A stretch of 64,000 nt of DNA, taken from Rhypophila decipiens. Its lineage: Eukaryota > Ascomycota > Sordariomycetes > Sordariales > Naviculisporaceae. Under the pieces are notes generated by a model, which saw only the letters and a program-made list of their open reading frames with translations, had not been told where the DNA came from and did not search any database. This document shows, piece after piece, positions 21,728-32,754 of this stretch. The stretch is taken from NCBI GenBank assembly GCA_033297075.1, contig MU858051.1, positions 434,001-498,000 on the forward strand, read 5' to 3'. A program made the position numbers and the translations under genes. Within the stretch, counting starts at the first letter, position 1, and every line of letters begins with the position of its first letter.

Positions 21728-24454
21728 TCAAATCGCCTCCCAGCGAGCCAACCAGCCCACACTCTCTCCTGCATTTCGTACAATACACAGCCTGCCCTCC
21801 TTTGCGTCCACAGACTTGAGGGTATCGATTGCTTTCGCGGCCGAGATAGAGCCAACCGCCATGCCCTTACCTTCGCTTAGACAGAACGATCCGGTCGTAA
21901 CGAAACCAATCAAATCCTCCTCGTTAGGACATAAGGGGTACCCGCCCACGTTGAACTGGTTCGCAGGCGGTGGAGGATATTCCAACTTTGTGCTCAAGAG
22001 GGACTTGGCTACTAAAGCTTTGCGGGTTTCCATGCTGGCATCTGCAGGTATTCTTGGGGGCTTTTGTGATGGAGCACCCTTGTCCTGCCCTCCAGCAGCT
22101 GGTAATTTGTTCTTCCTGCTAGCGGACGACTTCAAAGGAAGTTGTCGTAACCACTGATCTCTGAGGTCCGCGGGGAGCGAACTGTCGTCGGGAAGTGGCG
22201 GCACCGTCGAAGGCACTTCTGTCTGTGACGAAGTTGGGGGCCGGGATGGGAGCCGGTAGATCCTCGCACACGTATTTGCAACGCCCCTAGTAACAAGTGA
22301 CAGCTGGACAGTGATTACCGACTGTGCTGCCGGCTTTTCCAGACTCGGCGATGTGAGCAGGGAATTGAACAACGACTTGGAGATCTGCCTGAAGACAGGC
22401 ATGGGAGACGCATTGCCCTGCTCTGGATCCTGGGAAGCGCTACTGGTCGGATGCTGAGACGGGTCAACGGCCGGCGCAGTCTTGGGCAGGCCAAAGAGAA
22501 ATTCGAAATCACAGGCCAGACCATCACCCAATTCTCCCTTTCTACCAGCCCCAAGATCGAGGGATTTCCAATCCACCTTCTTGCTCTTGGGACGTTTGTC
22601 CCATTCTCGCTTTCGTTTCTTTCTCTCCTCAACTTCCCAGTTGAGCCCCGCCTCCGTTCCTGGGAAATCGCCAGGAAACCAAGCGACGCCCTGTTCAAAG
22701 GCGACCTGCCTCACCTCGTCTAGTCCGCCAATCCGTGGATTGCCTCCTGTCGACAGAGGATAGTGCATCAAGCTGTACCAAATTGGTAATATGCAGTTCC
22801 ATGGCGCGAGTAGCGTCCAGGTGCCTTGAGCATGGCCATCTGCCGTTGGCCGTGACGAGAAAAGCATGACTGGTATAGGAGGGTCGGCGTCAGTAATCCG
22901 GACTGGCTGACCCGGCAGTGCTGTCCCTTTTCGTTTATTAATCATTTTTTGTGTGGGTAGCTGAGATGCCTTGAATCGACTGTCGCGATTGAACAAGCCG
23001 AAAGGCTTCAGTCCTTCTTCAATTGGCCACTTGGTGAGGGTTTCAATAAGTGGGATCCCTCGACTCGCAGTTGAAGTATTCAGTCTCCTTGGAGGGTATG
23101 CAAGTCGTGGATCTCTGACTGAAAATGCCAAGAGCGAGTTCTTGGGCAGTGATGATGGGTTGATAACGCCAACGAGAGACTTGAAAACCCGAGCGTGGCA
23201 TTCCTTGGTGTCTGCCTTGTCGTAAAATGGCTCGAGTATTCCAAGTAGGGTCTCTGTCGAGCCTGGACCGGTCAGTTCAACGCTACCAATCTCGTAACGC
23301 AAATCCTCGACTTGAAGCTGAGGGCTCTGCATTTTGACGAGTTTGACGAGTTCGTTGAAGAGCTCAAGAAAACATGATGGGTGAGTTCGGATCAAAAGTT
23401 CCCTTCGTGGCTGTCTTGGGCTGTCCGACCCTTCCATATCCACATCTTCCTTGGGCGGTTCAGGGTTCCATATGATAGTTGCCGGGCCAATGTCCTGAAC
23501 TGAACCCTTCCGCTGCTTGCTCAATATTCCAGTCCATGTTCTTGACCCAGATCGCCATTTTTGACCCCGGTTGCCCCATAGCCCTTCCTGGGTGAGCCCG
23601 AGTGCTCTCAGAACCCTCTCAACACCCACAGCTGTGCCATACAGCCCCATCGTGCTCATATAGCTCATATCCCAGGCGACAACTCCTTTCTGGCCCGAGG
23701 CTCGGTGGGTTGGGCGGTAGCACTTTTCGGTCGAAGTTAGTGGAATGGCAAAGCTCCAGAGAGGCTTAGCTGGCTCTGTCAGTCTCGCCCTCTTTGCATG
23801 CCAGAGATGTGTAGGGAGCCATGTCTTGTTGATTTGACGCTTTCGAAATTTTGATTTTCGTTGCGGGGGAGCATTCAAGGAATTTCGCAGGATCTTCGGC
23901 CTCGGTTGCCGGGTCTGTATTTTCATTTCCAGTGCACTGTTGCTGCCCTCTGTAGCACCGCTTGCTAACTCCTTCTCTTTCTGACGCTTCCTCTTCTTGT
24001 TTGCCAGAACATGAAGCCGTTTTGCGTTTTCGGCACGTATTCGAGCCCGCGTTGTACGTGGCCGCCTTTTTTTCGCGTCGACAGTCGGGGTATTGTCGGC
24101 GACCTGCTCACGCTTCGCCCGTTCTCTCAGCCTCTTTGGTATCCTTTTAACATTGTGACTTGCAGTCCTCCGCCTCATGGCCCGAGGCACTTGCTGGAAT
24201 GTTCTGGTCGAGTTTGCTGCCTTGCATTTTCGCATGCTATCCTCAATGGCCTTGATTTCGAACTCGCGGGCGTTGAGGAATTTCTGCAGGTCCAATTTGC
24301 CGTCTTCAAGGGCAGCATCCGCCGGCTGGGCGCGGATGGTTCTCGCATCGACGCGTTTGGGGCGTTTGAAGTTCTGGCCGCTTTTCTTGGTGTTCGCCGC
24401 TGCAGCTGGTGGTTCCTTGCGCTTTCGCGATTCGGGGCCCTTCCCTGACGACAT
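21728..24454 (-). CDS. POP1: RNase P / RNase MRP protein subunit Pop1
   Basis: Largest protein subunit of nuclear RNase P and RNase MRP, which process tRNA 5' ends and pre-rRNA. It is a single exon of 908 aa from ATG at 24454, in the usual size range. The N-terminus is Lys/Arg-rich. The POP1 N-terminal domain starts near residue 55 (LQKFLNAREFEIKAIEDSM) and includes the basic RAMRRRTASHNVKRIPKRLR region, which contacts RNA in the family, and LPTHLWHAKRARL, a strongly conserved POP1 block. The POPLD region follows the middle Gly/Pro-rich part (WNCILPIWYSLMHYPLSTGG). The C-terminal end (LIGFVTTGSFCLSEGKGMAVGSIS) matches the conserved tail. No intron is needed. Confidence 0.95.
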   Translation of the reverse strand: MSSGKGPESRKRKEPPAAAANTKKSGQNFKRPKRVDARTIRAQPADAALEDGKLDLQKFLNAREFEIKAIEDSMRKCKAANSTRTFQQVPRAMRRRTASHNVKRIPKRLRERAKREQVADNTPTVDAKKRRPRTTRARIRAENAKRLHVLANKKRKRQKEKELASGATEGSNSALEMKIQTRQPRPKILRNSLNAPPQRKSKFRKRQINKTWLPTHLWHAKRARLTEPAKPLWSFAIPLTSTEKCYRPTHRASGQKGVVAWDMSYMSTMGLYGTAVGVERVLRALGLTQEGLWGNRGQKWRSGSRTWTGILSKQRKGSVQDIGPATIIWNPEPPKEDVDMEGSDSPRQPRRELLIRTHPSCFLELFNELVKLVKMQSPQLQVEDLRYEIGSVELTGPGSTETLLGILEPFYDKADTKECHARVFKSLVGVINPSSLPKNSLLAFSVRDPRLAYPPRRLNTSTASRGIPLIETLTKWPIEEGLKPFGLFNRDSRFKASQLPTQKMINKRKGTALPGQPVRITDADPPIPVMLFSSRPTADGHAQGTWTLLAPWNCILPIWYSLMHYPLSTGGNPRIGGLDEVRQVAFEQGVAWFPGDFPGTEAGLNWEVEERKKRKREWDKRPKSKKVDWKSLDLGAGRKGELGDGLACDFEFLFGLPKTAPAVDPSQHPTSSASQDPEQGNASPMPVFRQISKSLFNSLLTSPSLEKPAAQSVITVQLSLVTRGVANTCARIYRLPSRPPTSSQTEVPSTVPPLPDDSSLPADLRDQWLRQLPLKSSASRKNKLPAAGGQDKGAPSQKPPRIPADASMETRKALVAKSLLSTKLEYPPPPANQFNVGGYPLCPNEEDLIGFVTTGSFCLSEGKGMAVGSISAAKAIDTLKSVDAKEGRLCIVRNAGESVGWLARWEAI

Positions 24455-25505
24455 GGTGTTTCGTTTGTCCCTCTTCCTGTCACCGGCGAGATGCTATTGT
24501 GCTGTGCACGAGTACGTTTGTTCAAAGAGTCAATGCCGTCAGTCCGACAATTATTTTTGGTACCGTGGGGTCGCCCTTATCTTATCGAGACCCTGCACTT
24601 CAGGAGACAGTGGTTGCCCCTCCGCGCTGGGCGCCGCTGGGTAAGCTTTGCCTTGGCGCGGGTGGGCTGAGCGCTCTGAAGTTTGTGACCCCCGTTCCCT
24701 GTTCTTGTTCGTTCAAACAACGGTCCACCCGTCACGGCCAGCTTCCAGGCCTCAGAATTCTCTGGAAATTATCAAATGGTCGGGCTGGATGTGTTCATTT
24801 GGCAGGGAATCCATGGATTGACGGGGACGGCTCCCCGCCAGTTTTCCCCTGGTGCCTTTTCCATCCAGAAATAGAAGCCAATTTGCGGATACTCGTCCAA
24901 GTGGCTGCTCCACCTTCAAGTGCTTCATCGCCATCCCTTTTACAACGTGCATTCAAAGGAGGCATGCGAACTCTTGGATCTCACCCCGGAATTTTGAAGT
25001 CTTACGATACTCGGCGCAGACCCCTGCTCGTTGCCTCTTACCTGAGGTGCTCGGCGACATCAGCTTCAGTGATCAACTTCCTGGCGCATCCTTCGGCATC
25101 CTCGCTTTGAGCCGGAGAATATAGAAGCATTTCGAGAAGGCCCGGTCTCAGTTCCGGGGGCAGCCAGTGCTGTTTAAAAAATCAAGGAACAGGAAAGAGC
25201 GTTCTGATAAGCTCTCAGGTGTAACCATCTAGCTACATCACCAACCTTACATGCCATGGCGTCCCTCAGTAAGCCTGCCCACGTTTTCTCAATTCCAGCT
25301 TTCCTATCCCTTCATTTCTGTACCTCTCGGCGCAAGGAGCAAACATCTGCTTGTTTGAGATCTCGAAACCTGCTCTTGGTTCTTTTTTCATTTGCTTTCT
25401 TTCCAACAACACATTGCAAACATGGAGCGCAGCTTGTCCTAAACTGCAACCGTGTCACAATGCACACATTTATTCTGCGATTCATCGAGTACACAGATAG
25501 CTAAT
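24455..25505. other. Divergent region, POP1 / NT-C2 gene
   Basis: Promoters of both divergent genes should lie here. A short upstream ATG at 25256 is followed closely by GTAAG, so a leader intron or a small upstream reading frame is possible. No other coding signal was seen. Confidence 0.45.
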
Positions 25506-27236
25506 ATGCAGTTCCTGTCTTTAGTCAACAAGGCTAGAAAGGTGTGAAGCTCCGTCCGTCACACATAAAGTTTACCTTGTATTAGAGTTCAACTTATGCT
25601 GACACAACTCTCTTTCAACAGCCCAAATTCGATTTGCATCTCACAGTGAGTATATTATCTTTCATCTTCTTTCTAGTACACAAGACCTAACAACAATCAG
25701 ATATATGATTTAAACAACGTCCCCTTAGTATCAGGTGTATCCCTGATCAAATGGCATATCCCACACAGTATACACGGCGAGCACCGAGGGAGGACACAAA
25801 AATGCCCAATCGCGAACCACCGTGTGGAGTACAACTACTCCAAACTGGTTCCATTACGAATAGCTATCGACCGTAACAACAACCTCTCCGAATGCTGGAT
25901 CGAGTTCGAGGTGCTTCAAGAGTTCAGCGCCACTGGATCGACGGGCGGCCCAACCGCGCGGGATGAAAAGATCACATTGGGCACGCTACGCATCAACCTC
26001 AGTGAGTATGTCGAGGAGAGCGCGGCCCACCTCCTTGATGCCTCGGCCCACCCGGCACTTCATAGGATGAGCTTCACGCCCAACGGAGGCCGTGACAGCG
26101 GCGAGAAATCTAGCCATCACCGGCGGCGAAGCTCCATGAGCGGCTCGACAAGCCTGGCGCCCGATTCGAGCCCCAGATCTTCCCAGCGGTCAGTCACAGA
26201 GGCGGACGGCCCCGCATCCGACGTCCAAGAGGGCGTCATCCGGCGATATCTCTTGGAAGACGCCAAGATCAACTCGACGCTCAAAATTGGAATACTGATG
26301 GTACAAGTCGACGGCGAGCGGAACTATATCGCGCCGCCTCTCAAGACGGCTGCCGTGTTTGGCGGAATCGCCGGCATAGTAGCAGCAGATGGCCTCGACG
26401 CAACCGACCAACATACGGAAGCGGCGGGCCAGATGCCACTGCTGAGCCACAAATCGCGCGAACTATTCGAGCTCCAAGACGCCTACCGTCGAGTCTTAAC
26501 AGCGAGTTGGACCTCCCAACCGGGAGAACTCCCCGCGGACCAGTGCATCGAGGACATCTTTGCTGGAGGCGACGGTTTCCGGTCTGAACATGGAGCCCGA
26601 AATAATAGATCGCCCTCCCGCCCACCAACCCTAGACCCATCCTCATCATCTACCCACGGCAGCATCAGCACCGGGGGGACAGGTATACCCAACCGGACCC
26701 CCAGCACAGGAAGCTCAGGTGCTGGTGCTGCTATTCCTAAAGAGGACAGCGGGTCCAACTCGGGAGGTGACTTGGAAGACCTAAGCGACATGATGAGCAC
26801 CCTCCGACCACGGGACCGCTCCCGACTGCAATTCCACCTCCGAAATATGAGCACCACCACGGTGATGGGTAATCCCGGCTACCGTGATCTCGATAAGGAT
26901 AGAGAATCAAGTCGGGCCATCGGATTAGATCGCCACCCTCACCATCGCGAATTACTAGCGCCGTTGCAAATGTCGGCGAACTCGCAACATTCGCATCACC
27001 AAATCCAATATGGCTACCACAGAAGAGACGGGAGTAGGGAACGGCTAGATAGTAGCCATGGGAAAGATGGAATAATAGGAGGGGGTATGCGGAGTCGCAG
27101 TGAGAGTTTAACAAGTCTGGCGACTACCCTCGGCAGCGATCGCGGTAGGGACGGGTTTAAGCGCGCGAGGGAGGTGGATGAATTCGAGATTAAAGAGGAT
27201 CTTGTATGTTGGGCTGTTCCGGGGATTCAGTCATAG
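25506..27236 (+). CDS. NT-C2 (EEIG1/EHBP1-type) domain protein
   Basis: The function is not established. Proteins with this N-terminal C2-type domain bind membranes or act in endocytic and cytoskeletal scaffolding in animals. Three exons: 25506-25541 (36 nt), 25622-25645 (24 nt) and 25701-27236, giving 531 aa. The small exons are needed to make the domain start, MQFLSLVNKARK|PKFDLHLT|IYDLNNVPLVSG. The domain runs to about residue 165 (KWHIP...CPIANHRVEYNY...IAIDRNNNLSECWIEFEVLQE...LGTLRINLSEYVEE) and resumes near 215 after a Ser/Arg-rich loop (YLLEDAKINSTLKIGILMVQVDG). The C-terminal half is Ser/Gly/His-rich and probably disordered. AATAAA at 27271 is a possible poly(A) signal. Confidence 0.85.
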
Positions 27237-27871
27237 TCATGACACCCATGCTGTATATCCTCGGCTCGATGAATAAAGCTTAAATAGGGGTTTCTTCTGT
27301 TTGTATATATATATCTCTCTCCAAGTCATAAAGCGAGCGTGCCTTGTTTCTGTTGTTAGTTGTTTAAACCGGACCTCTGTTGTCAATACATCTGGAGCAG
27401 GCACGCGGGTGTAAAAATGGGGTGTGAAATCTACCGAACACTGAGAAGACCCCGGTTAAGTTGTCAAGAAGAAAGTGATCAATGCTCTGAAAGAGCTAGA
27501 AGAGTATTTCTGATCTTCACACCCCATTTTTACACCCGCCTGGCAGGGAATGAAAACATCATCAACTCATGTCAATCTCTACTTTGTGAAACCGGAATGC
27601 TGTCGATGAACAGCCCCACTTTACACAGAGGACGCCAAGACGTTAACCACACAGTGTCCCACTTTTACCAGGAGCTTCGACAAATGCGCGCCCCTCTTAA
27701 ATAGAGCTTCAATTCATTCTCCAAATGCAACAAAAACGCGACGCCATTTTCGAGCATCATCAATCGTTTTCGCAATCTTTTCGAGCATCATCATCCGTTT
27801 TGGCAATCCCACACACCACATATATTCTCACCGCCAAGTCAATCATCAATCAATTACCGTCATAAGCAAAC
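27237..27871. other. Intergenic region between NT-C2 gene and ARP4
   Basis: Contains the NT-C2 gene 3' end, a TATATATATA run near 27305, a foldback element (27405-27539, separate entry) and the ARP4 promoter. A near-repeat of TTTTCGAGCATCATCA occurs twice between about 27745 and 27795. Confidence 0.55.
27405..27539. mobile_element. MITE-like foldback element with perfect 24 bp inverted arms
   Basis: The arms at 27405-27428 and 27516-27539 are exact reverse complements over 24 bp; their core is GGGTGTAAAAATGGGGTGTG. They enclose 87 bp with no coding capacity. Arm length, short size and intergenic position fit a miniature inverted-repeat element. No clear target-site duplication is visible, so the outer boundary is uncertain, and the element could instead be a stable hairpin in a transcript or an untransposed inverted repeat. 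Confidence 0.65.
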
Positions 27872-29363
27872 ATGGCCCAACAGCCTCTCCCCTCGTCGGT
27901 TCAGCCGACGACAGACATGTATGGCGGAGGTAAAGCTTCCCTTTTTACACCACAATTGAAGTTGAATCCTTGACTGACGATGGATCAACAACACAGACGA
28001 AGTCTCAGCCCTAGTCCTCGACCCAGGCTACTCCACCACACGGGCAGGCTACGCAGGCGAGGACCGACCCAAGCAAGTCGTCCCTTCCTTTTACGGCAAA
28101 ATCAACTACGACAACGGAACCCGCGACATTTTCGGCGACGAGGTTATCTACCCGCGGGCCAACTTTGAGCGGCCCAACTACATGAACCGCGACAGTGTCG
28201 TCGAGGACTGGGACGCGGCGACTCGGCTGTGGGAACACGTGCTTATCAAGCGCCTCCAGCCTGCAAGAGCCACCCCCGCTATCAGGAACGGACTAAATGA
28301 CCGTGGGAAGAATGATGAAAATGGGGATGTCGATATGGGAGAAGGAATCGAGGAGCAAGAGGAAGGCGAAAAGCCACTTGCCGAGAGCCCGCTGCTTGTG
28401 ACTGAAGCGCCGTGGAACACGACCAAGAATCGCGAAAAGGCTATTGAGATTGCCATGGAGAGCTGGGGCGCGCCGGCGTTTTGGCTCAACAAGACACCTG
28501 TTTTGGCGGCGTTTGCGGCGGGGAAGTCGACTGCCCTGGTGGTGGATGTTGGCTGTGCGAATGCCAGTGTCGTGGCGGTTCATGATGGTATGGTGCTGAA
28601 GAGGTCGATTCAGCGCTCGCCTGTTGCCGGTTCTTGGCTGAGCGGGCAGATCCGCAGTATGTGGGATTCTTCGGATCCCAAGGTCGAGGTGGTACCTACT
28701 TTCATGGTGGAGAACAAGAAGCCTGTTGAGGCTGGACAACCTGCTGAGGCGAGATTGAAAAAGTTTGACTTTGTTGTTCCCGAGTCTTTCAGGGCGTTTG
28801 AGGAGGAGAGGCTGTTGACTGAGTTCAAGGAGAGTGTCGTTGAGGTCTGGCGCGGGCCGGGGAAGTTCCAGGGTCCTAATGAGGATTTTGTCAAGAGTCA
28901 GGTTGGACGAGTGTTTGAGATGCCGGATGGGTATAACCAGATGTGGAGGGAGCAGCGGTTCAAGGTTGCAGAGGGTATGTGGGACGAGACGGCGGCGTAT
29001 CCCCCGCTTGGAGGAGGCGAGGAGGGACGCGTGCAAAAGGGCCAGACTATCCCCGCGTTGATCAAGGCAAGCCTTGAAGGGGTGGATGCGGACCTGCGCG
29101 CCAACCTCGTCGGGAACATCGTCGTCACGGGCGCCTCCACTCTTTTGAACGGTTTTAACGACCGTCTGCATATGGAGCTCACAGCCATGTACCCCGGCCT
29201 GAGGATCAAAATCCACGCGGCCGGCTTGAGCAGCGAGAGGCGGTTCGGGGCCTGGATTGGAGGCAGTATCCTCGCTAGTCTCGGGACTTTCCACCAGATG
29301 TGGATCTCCAAGAAGGAGTACGAAGAGAATGGCGCTGGCATTGTTGAGAAGCGGTGCAAGTAG
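27872..29363 (+). CDS. ARP4: Actin-related protein Arp4 (BAF53 family)
   Basis: Nuclear actin-related protein shared by the NuA4, INO80 and SWR1 chromatin complexes, binding histones rather than polymerising. Exons 27872-27929 and 27997-29363 (67 nt intron, GTAAAG...ACACAG) code 474 aa; the join restores YGG|DEVSALVLDPGYSTTRAGYAGEDRPK, the Arp4 form of the actin phosphate-1 loop. ARANFERPNYMNRDSVVEDWDA matches Arp4 rather than actin. An acidic insertion (about residues 145-165, NDENGDVDMGEGIEEQEEGE) is typical of the subfamily. The C-terminus keeps NIVVTGASTLLNGFNDRL and RRFGAWIGGSILASLGTFHQMWISKKEYEE. It stands in the same orientation as the upstream NT-C2 gene. Confidence 0.95.
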
Positions 29364-29966
29364 GCACCTGAAACCGCCAGCAATCAACTAGTAGCAGTAA
29401 AGGGTGGGGAAGGATTAATAGTCATCAAGGGAGAGGCATTCGATGCGCGTCTTTTTTTGGACGACTAGGCACCTGCTTTACCTCCCTTTCCATCCTTCAC
29501 TACCCTTTTCCTTTTGTCGTCATATTTATTCGGGTGGTCGGAGGAAGTGTGTAGCGTAATTTGTTATTAGCTTATATGTTTAGCGTTAGGAGTTTAGTTG
29601 TTATAAAAATCCATCATCAGTCCTCGCCACTGCTAAAACCACCCTCTTGGCCTTCAATCTAGGCAATCATTCGAGCCAGGCAAGGTATTTCTTCAAGCCA
29701 ATCAAGACATTTGTTCAAGCTAGTCAAGGCATTTATTCGAGCCAGTCAAGGCATTTATTCAAGCTAGTTAAAGACCTCTGTATTCAAGCGAGTTAAGGCA
29801 TTTACTCTAGCCGGTCAAAGCATTTACTCTAGCCCAGGGAAAGAGTCAATGGGACGAAATCTGCGGTCCAATGTTCTAATGTGGTATATCGATTTTGCTC
29901 CCATCAAGAGGTGGCTTCCCACCATATATGATGATATCTGTATGTATCCCAGCCTCTTTCCCATCC
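29364..29966. other. Convergent intergenic region, ARP4 / secreted hydrolase
   Basis: Both flanking genes end here. Apart from the minisatellite array at 29669-29836 it is plain AT-rich sequence with several T-runs. Confidence 0.5.
29669..29836 (+). repeat. 22 bp minisatellite array, about 7.5 degenerate copies
   Basis: Successive 22 bp units share ATTCAAGCCAGTCAAGGCAT with substitutions, mostly A/G and C/T changes; one unit is three bases longer. The units drift at the right-hand end (ACTCTAGCC). Shorter copies of the same unit occur at 10841-10890 and, inverted, near 58853-58893. Confidence 0.9.
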
Positions 29967-31089
29967 TCAAGCGTTTACAAACTGCAAATTCTCATTCCCC
30001 ACAACACTGTTCAGAACCGTCGCCGTCTCAATCCCTTGCACAACACCGTCACCTCCCTGCTGCATGATATTCGCAAAATTTTCAGAAATCAACTGGATCC
30101 CACTGACAAATCCAGCCCCGTCAAACTCGCAATGTCCCCCGTTGGGCGTATTATCCACCGTCTGCAATTGCCCAATCTGATTCGCACCCAGTCCCGCGTC
30201 GACAGCTAATAATTCGTACGCGATGATACTCGCGGGAATGGCTCCTTGCAAGGACTCCAGTTCCCCTTTTGTACTCTGAAAGTGAATCTTGGAGTTTGTT
30301 ATGAACCCGCTCGCATTGACCACGTCCACTTGAGGCTCGAGAGCTCCGCACATGAGTAAGACCCCCGTGTTAGGGAAGTTTGCGAGGTGCGCAGGCATGA
30401 AGAATCCGCTTAGGAGGAGGGAACCACCAGAAACACCGGTGAAGAAGACGTTGGATTGGTCAAAGGCTACGACCTGGGGCAGGACGGTCTGGATGAAATC
30501 GTTGACTAGTTGCGCGTCTGCGGCGCCGTCTACGCGGGACAGGCCCGACGGTGGACCGGTGCGCTGGCCCCAGAGGAGGTTTTCCGAGGGGGCGAGGAGG
30601 ACGACGCCCATTAGGTTCCCTTGTACGGCTTGGTTGGGAAAGTCGAAGAAGGACTGGCCGCCGTCGCCGTGGAGGAGGACGTTGATTCCTAGCTGGCCTT
30701 GGGATACGGGGTTTTGGTTGCCACCGGGGACGTTGGCGTTGACTGTGAATTGCGAGGCTGGGGCTGAGATTTTGAATCGTAGGGGGACGCCGCTGGGCAG
30801 ACAGGCGGTTAGATTTTCTACTATATAGGGAAAGGGGAAGAGGGAGGGGTGATTCTTACTTGAGATTAGCGGTTGCGTCAAGGATGGTTGATCCATCTGT
30901 TGCTTGAGAGAGTCGGGCGCCTTGCTGAGCGTCGTTTCCATTCCCGTTCGTGTTCCCGCCGCCCCGGTTGCCAGTATTCCTGTTATTCCCGCCATTCCTC
31001 TGTTGGGGAGCTCCTTGGACGGTTGTTCCGAGGAGCAGCAGCAACAAGGAGCTGACGAGCCGGAGGAGAGGTGAGCGAATGGTCAACAT
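29967..31089 (-). CDS. Secreted alpha/beta-hydrolase-like protein
   Basis: Predicted extracellular protein of unknown substrate. Exons 31089-30860 and 30792-29967 (67 nt intron 30793-30859, GTAAGA...CTAAC...CCCAG) code 351 aa; two nearer AG sites would break the frame. Residues 1-26 are a strong signal peptide (LLRLVSSLLLLLLGTTVQG), followed by an Asn/Gly-rich linker to about residue 56. The core has LLHGDGGQSFFDFPNQ, then FFTGVSGGSLLLSG, a G-x-S-x-G-like nucleophile elbow, and a late GGHCEFDGAG that could supply the catalytic His. From memory, homologues in other fungi are often labelled 'cyclin-like F-box', but no F-box or cyclin fold is visible. The hydrolase role is inferred from these motifs only. 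Confidence 0.8.
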
Positions 31090-32754
31090 CCTGACTGACT
31101 TTGTATGTGTGTACCGGACACTTTTACGGGGGTATTATAATAAGAATATGGAAAAAGAAATTATGTCCAAGAAGAAGAGATCGCCCGTAACAAGATTCAC
31201 CCAGCTCAGTTCCAGATCAACAACCTTCACAGCCAAGGGAAGAAACGAAAGGGAGTAGAGGAGGAGTAATTGTAGAGGTACCCAAGTAAATTATGGCGGA
31301 AAGTCCAGTTCCCTTGCCGTTAACTTGTTGGTGAGCCTTCCAGAGGTGCGAAGGTGAAGAACGAGGATGTGAAAAGAGAAATAAAGAAACAAAACCAACA
31401 AATGGGAAGAAGATCATGACCGAGTATTGGAAGAAGGATGACCCAAGCTACCTAGGATCAAGACCGTTCGGAGACATTGACTTCAATGCCTGTTAATCAT
31501 GCATGCATGTCAACTCCCGTGAACTGATCCTTTGATGCTCTGATCGGTAACCCCCTCAGATCATCACCGATCCATAACCAAGATCACAGTTGCAATAAGC
31601 TTCCTGTCTGTTCCAGAACAGCTCTGGCGAGGTATCGCCGTCTGTGCCCTAAAGGAATCGAGCGCTTGCTCCGGGGGGGGGTAAGGATCTTGAAGCACCA
31701 ATGAAGCTGAACAGCAACAAGACTGCTAGGCGACAGCGAGAATCCTCGTCTATTGAGCTTTTACGGTATCATGGGCAAAAACCCTCGTGTTTGAGACCGA
31801 CTTCCAACAAGTGGACCAATTCGATGTTGATGTTTCGGCCGCCCTGCCAAAACGTTTTGTCGAGGTGGAGGTCCCCACTTGTTTGTGTTTGAGATCTTGC
31901 CGCAGCTTCCCCGTCTTCTGTCCGTTCACGGCAACCGGTGAAGGGCAAGAATAGGCGAAAAACCATCACAGGGAAGAGAAGGACCAACCCTTATAAAAGC
32001 TCCCAATGCTGAACTTCAGCCCCTTTTAGCCAATAGCCATACCTCCTTGTCTGGTTCGCAAACTCCCATCCCTTTTATGCGGCGCGGTACCAGTAACCAG
32101 ATGATAAGTCTTTACCTCCCCGGAATTAGCATTCAACAAAGAGTAACAGACGTACCTTCATATTAACAAACGGTTTATTTACTTGCTGCTCGTAAAAGTA
32201 ACCTACTACGTACAAACCTCATCACTTGCTCACTCGCTCACGCCACCACATCAACTTTTCACTGTAGCTCAAACAGCCAAACCAAGAACGGCGACCCATA
32301 TGATCATATCATACCATCTCCTATGCATTAGTCAATACCTGAAAACTTGCGGGCTATCTACACATTTCCCAAAAGGCCCCAAGAAAAACCGTAAAGAAAA
32401 TTTGAGAAAAATAAGGATAAGCCGCACCAAAGAAGTAAAAGAAAAAGAAAGTAAACAATAACCCCTCACTCCGTTCCATCAACACCATATAGAGACCCCC
32501 TTTTGTGCTGGATCTTTTCCTTCCCCGGGGAATCGGTCGACAAAACAAAGCGTGGTGGGGTAAATAAAAGAAAACCAAATGAAGACAAACAAACGACTAA
32601 TCTCAAAAAAGAAAAGATGGGGAAAAGATACAGGGGAATAGGAATATCAAGAAGAACAGCAAAGGATCGGTATCATACAGACCCCTCTTGATCATCCATT
32701 CTGCTCCATCCTGGGTCCAGAGCAACACTGAAGTGAAGGAATGGTCAATCCCCT
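31090..32754. other. Intergenic region between secreted hydrolase and SIN3 3' end
   Basis: About 1.7 kb with the hydrolase promoter on the left and the SIN3 3' flank on the right. A TATAAAA on the plus strand at 31992-31998 has no coding gene downstream before the end of SIN3. Only short frames without features occur. Confidence 0.45.

Noticed and set aside
28293..29387. Minus-strand frame of 364 codons opposite ARP4
   Set aside because: Overlaps the whole of a clear ARP4 coding exon and shows no family features.
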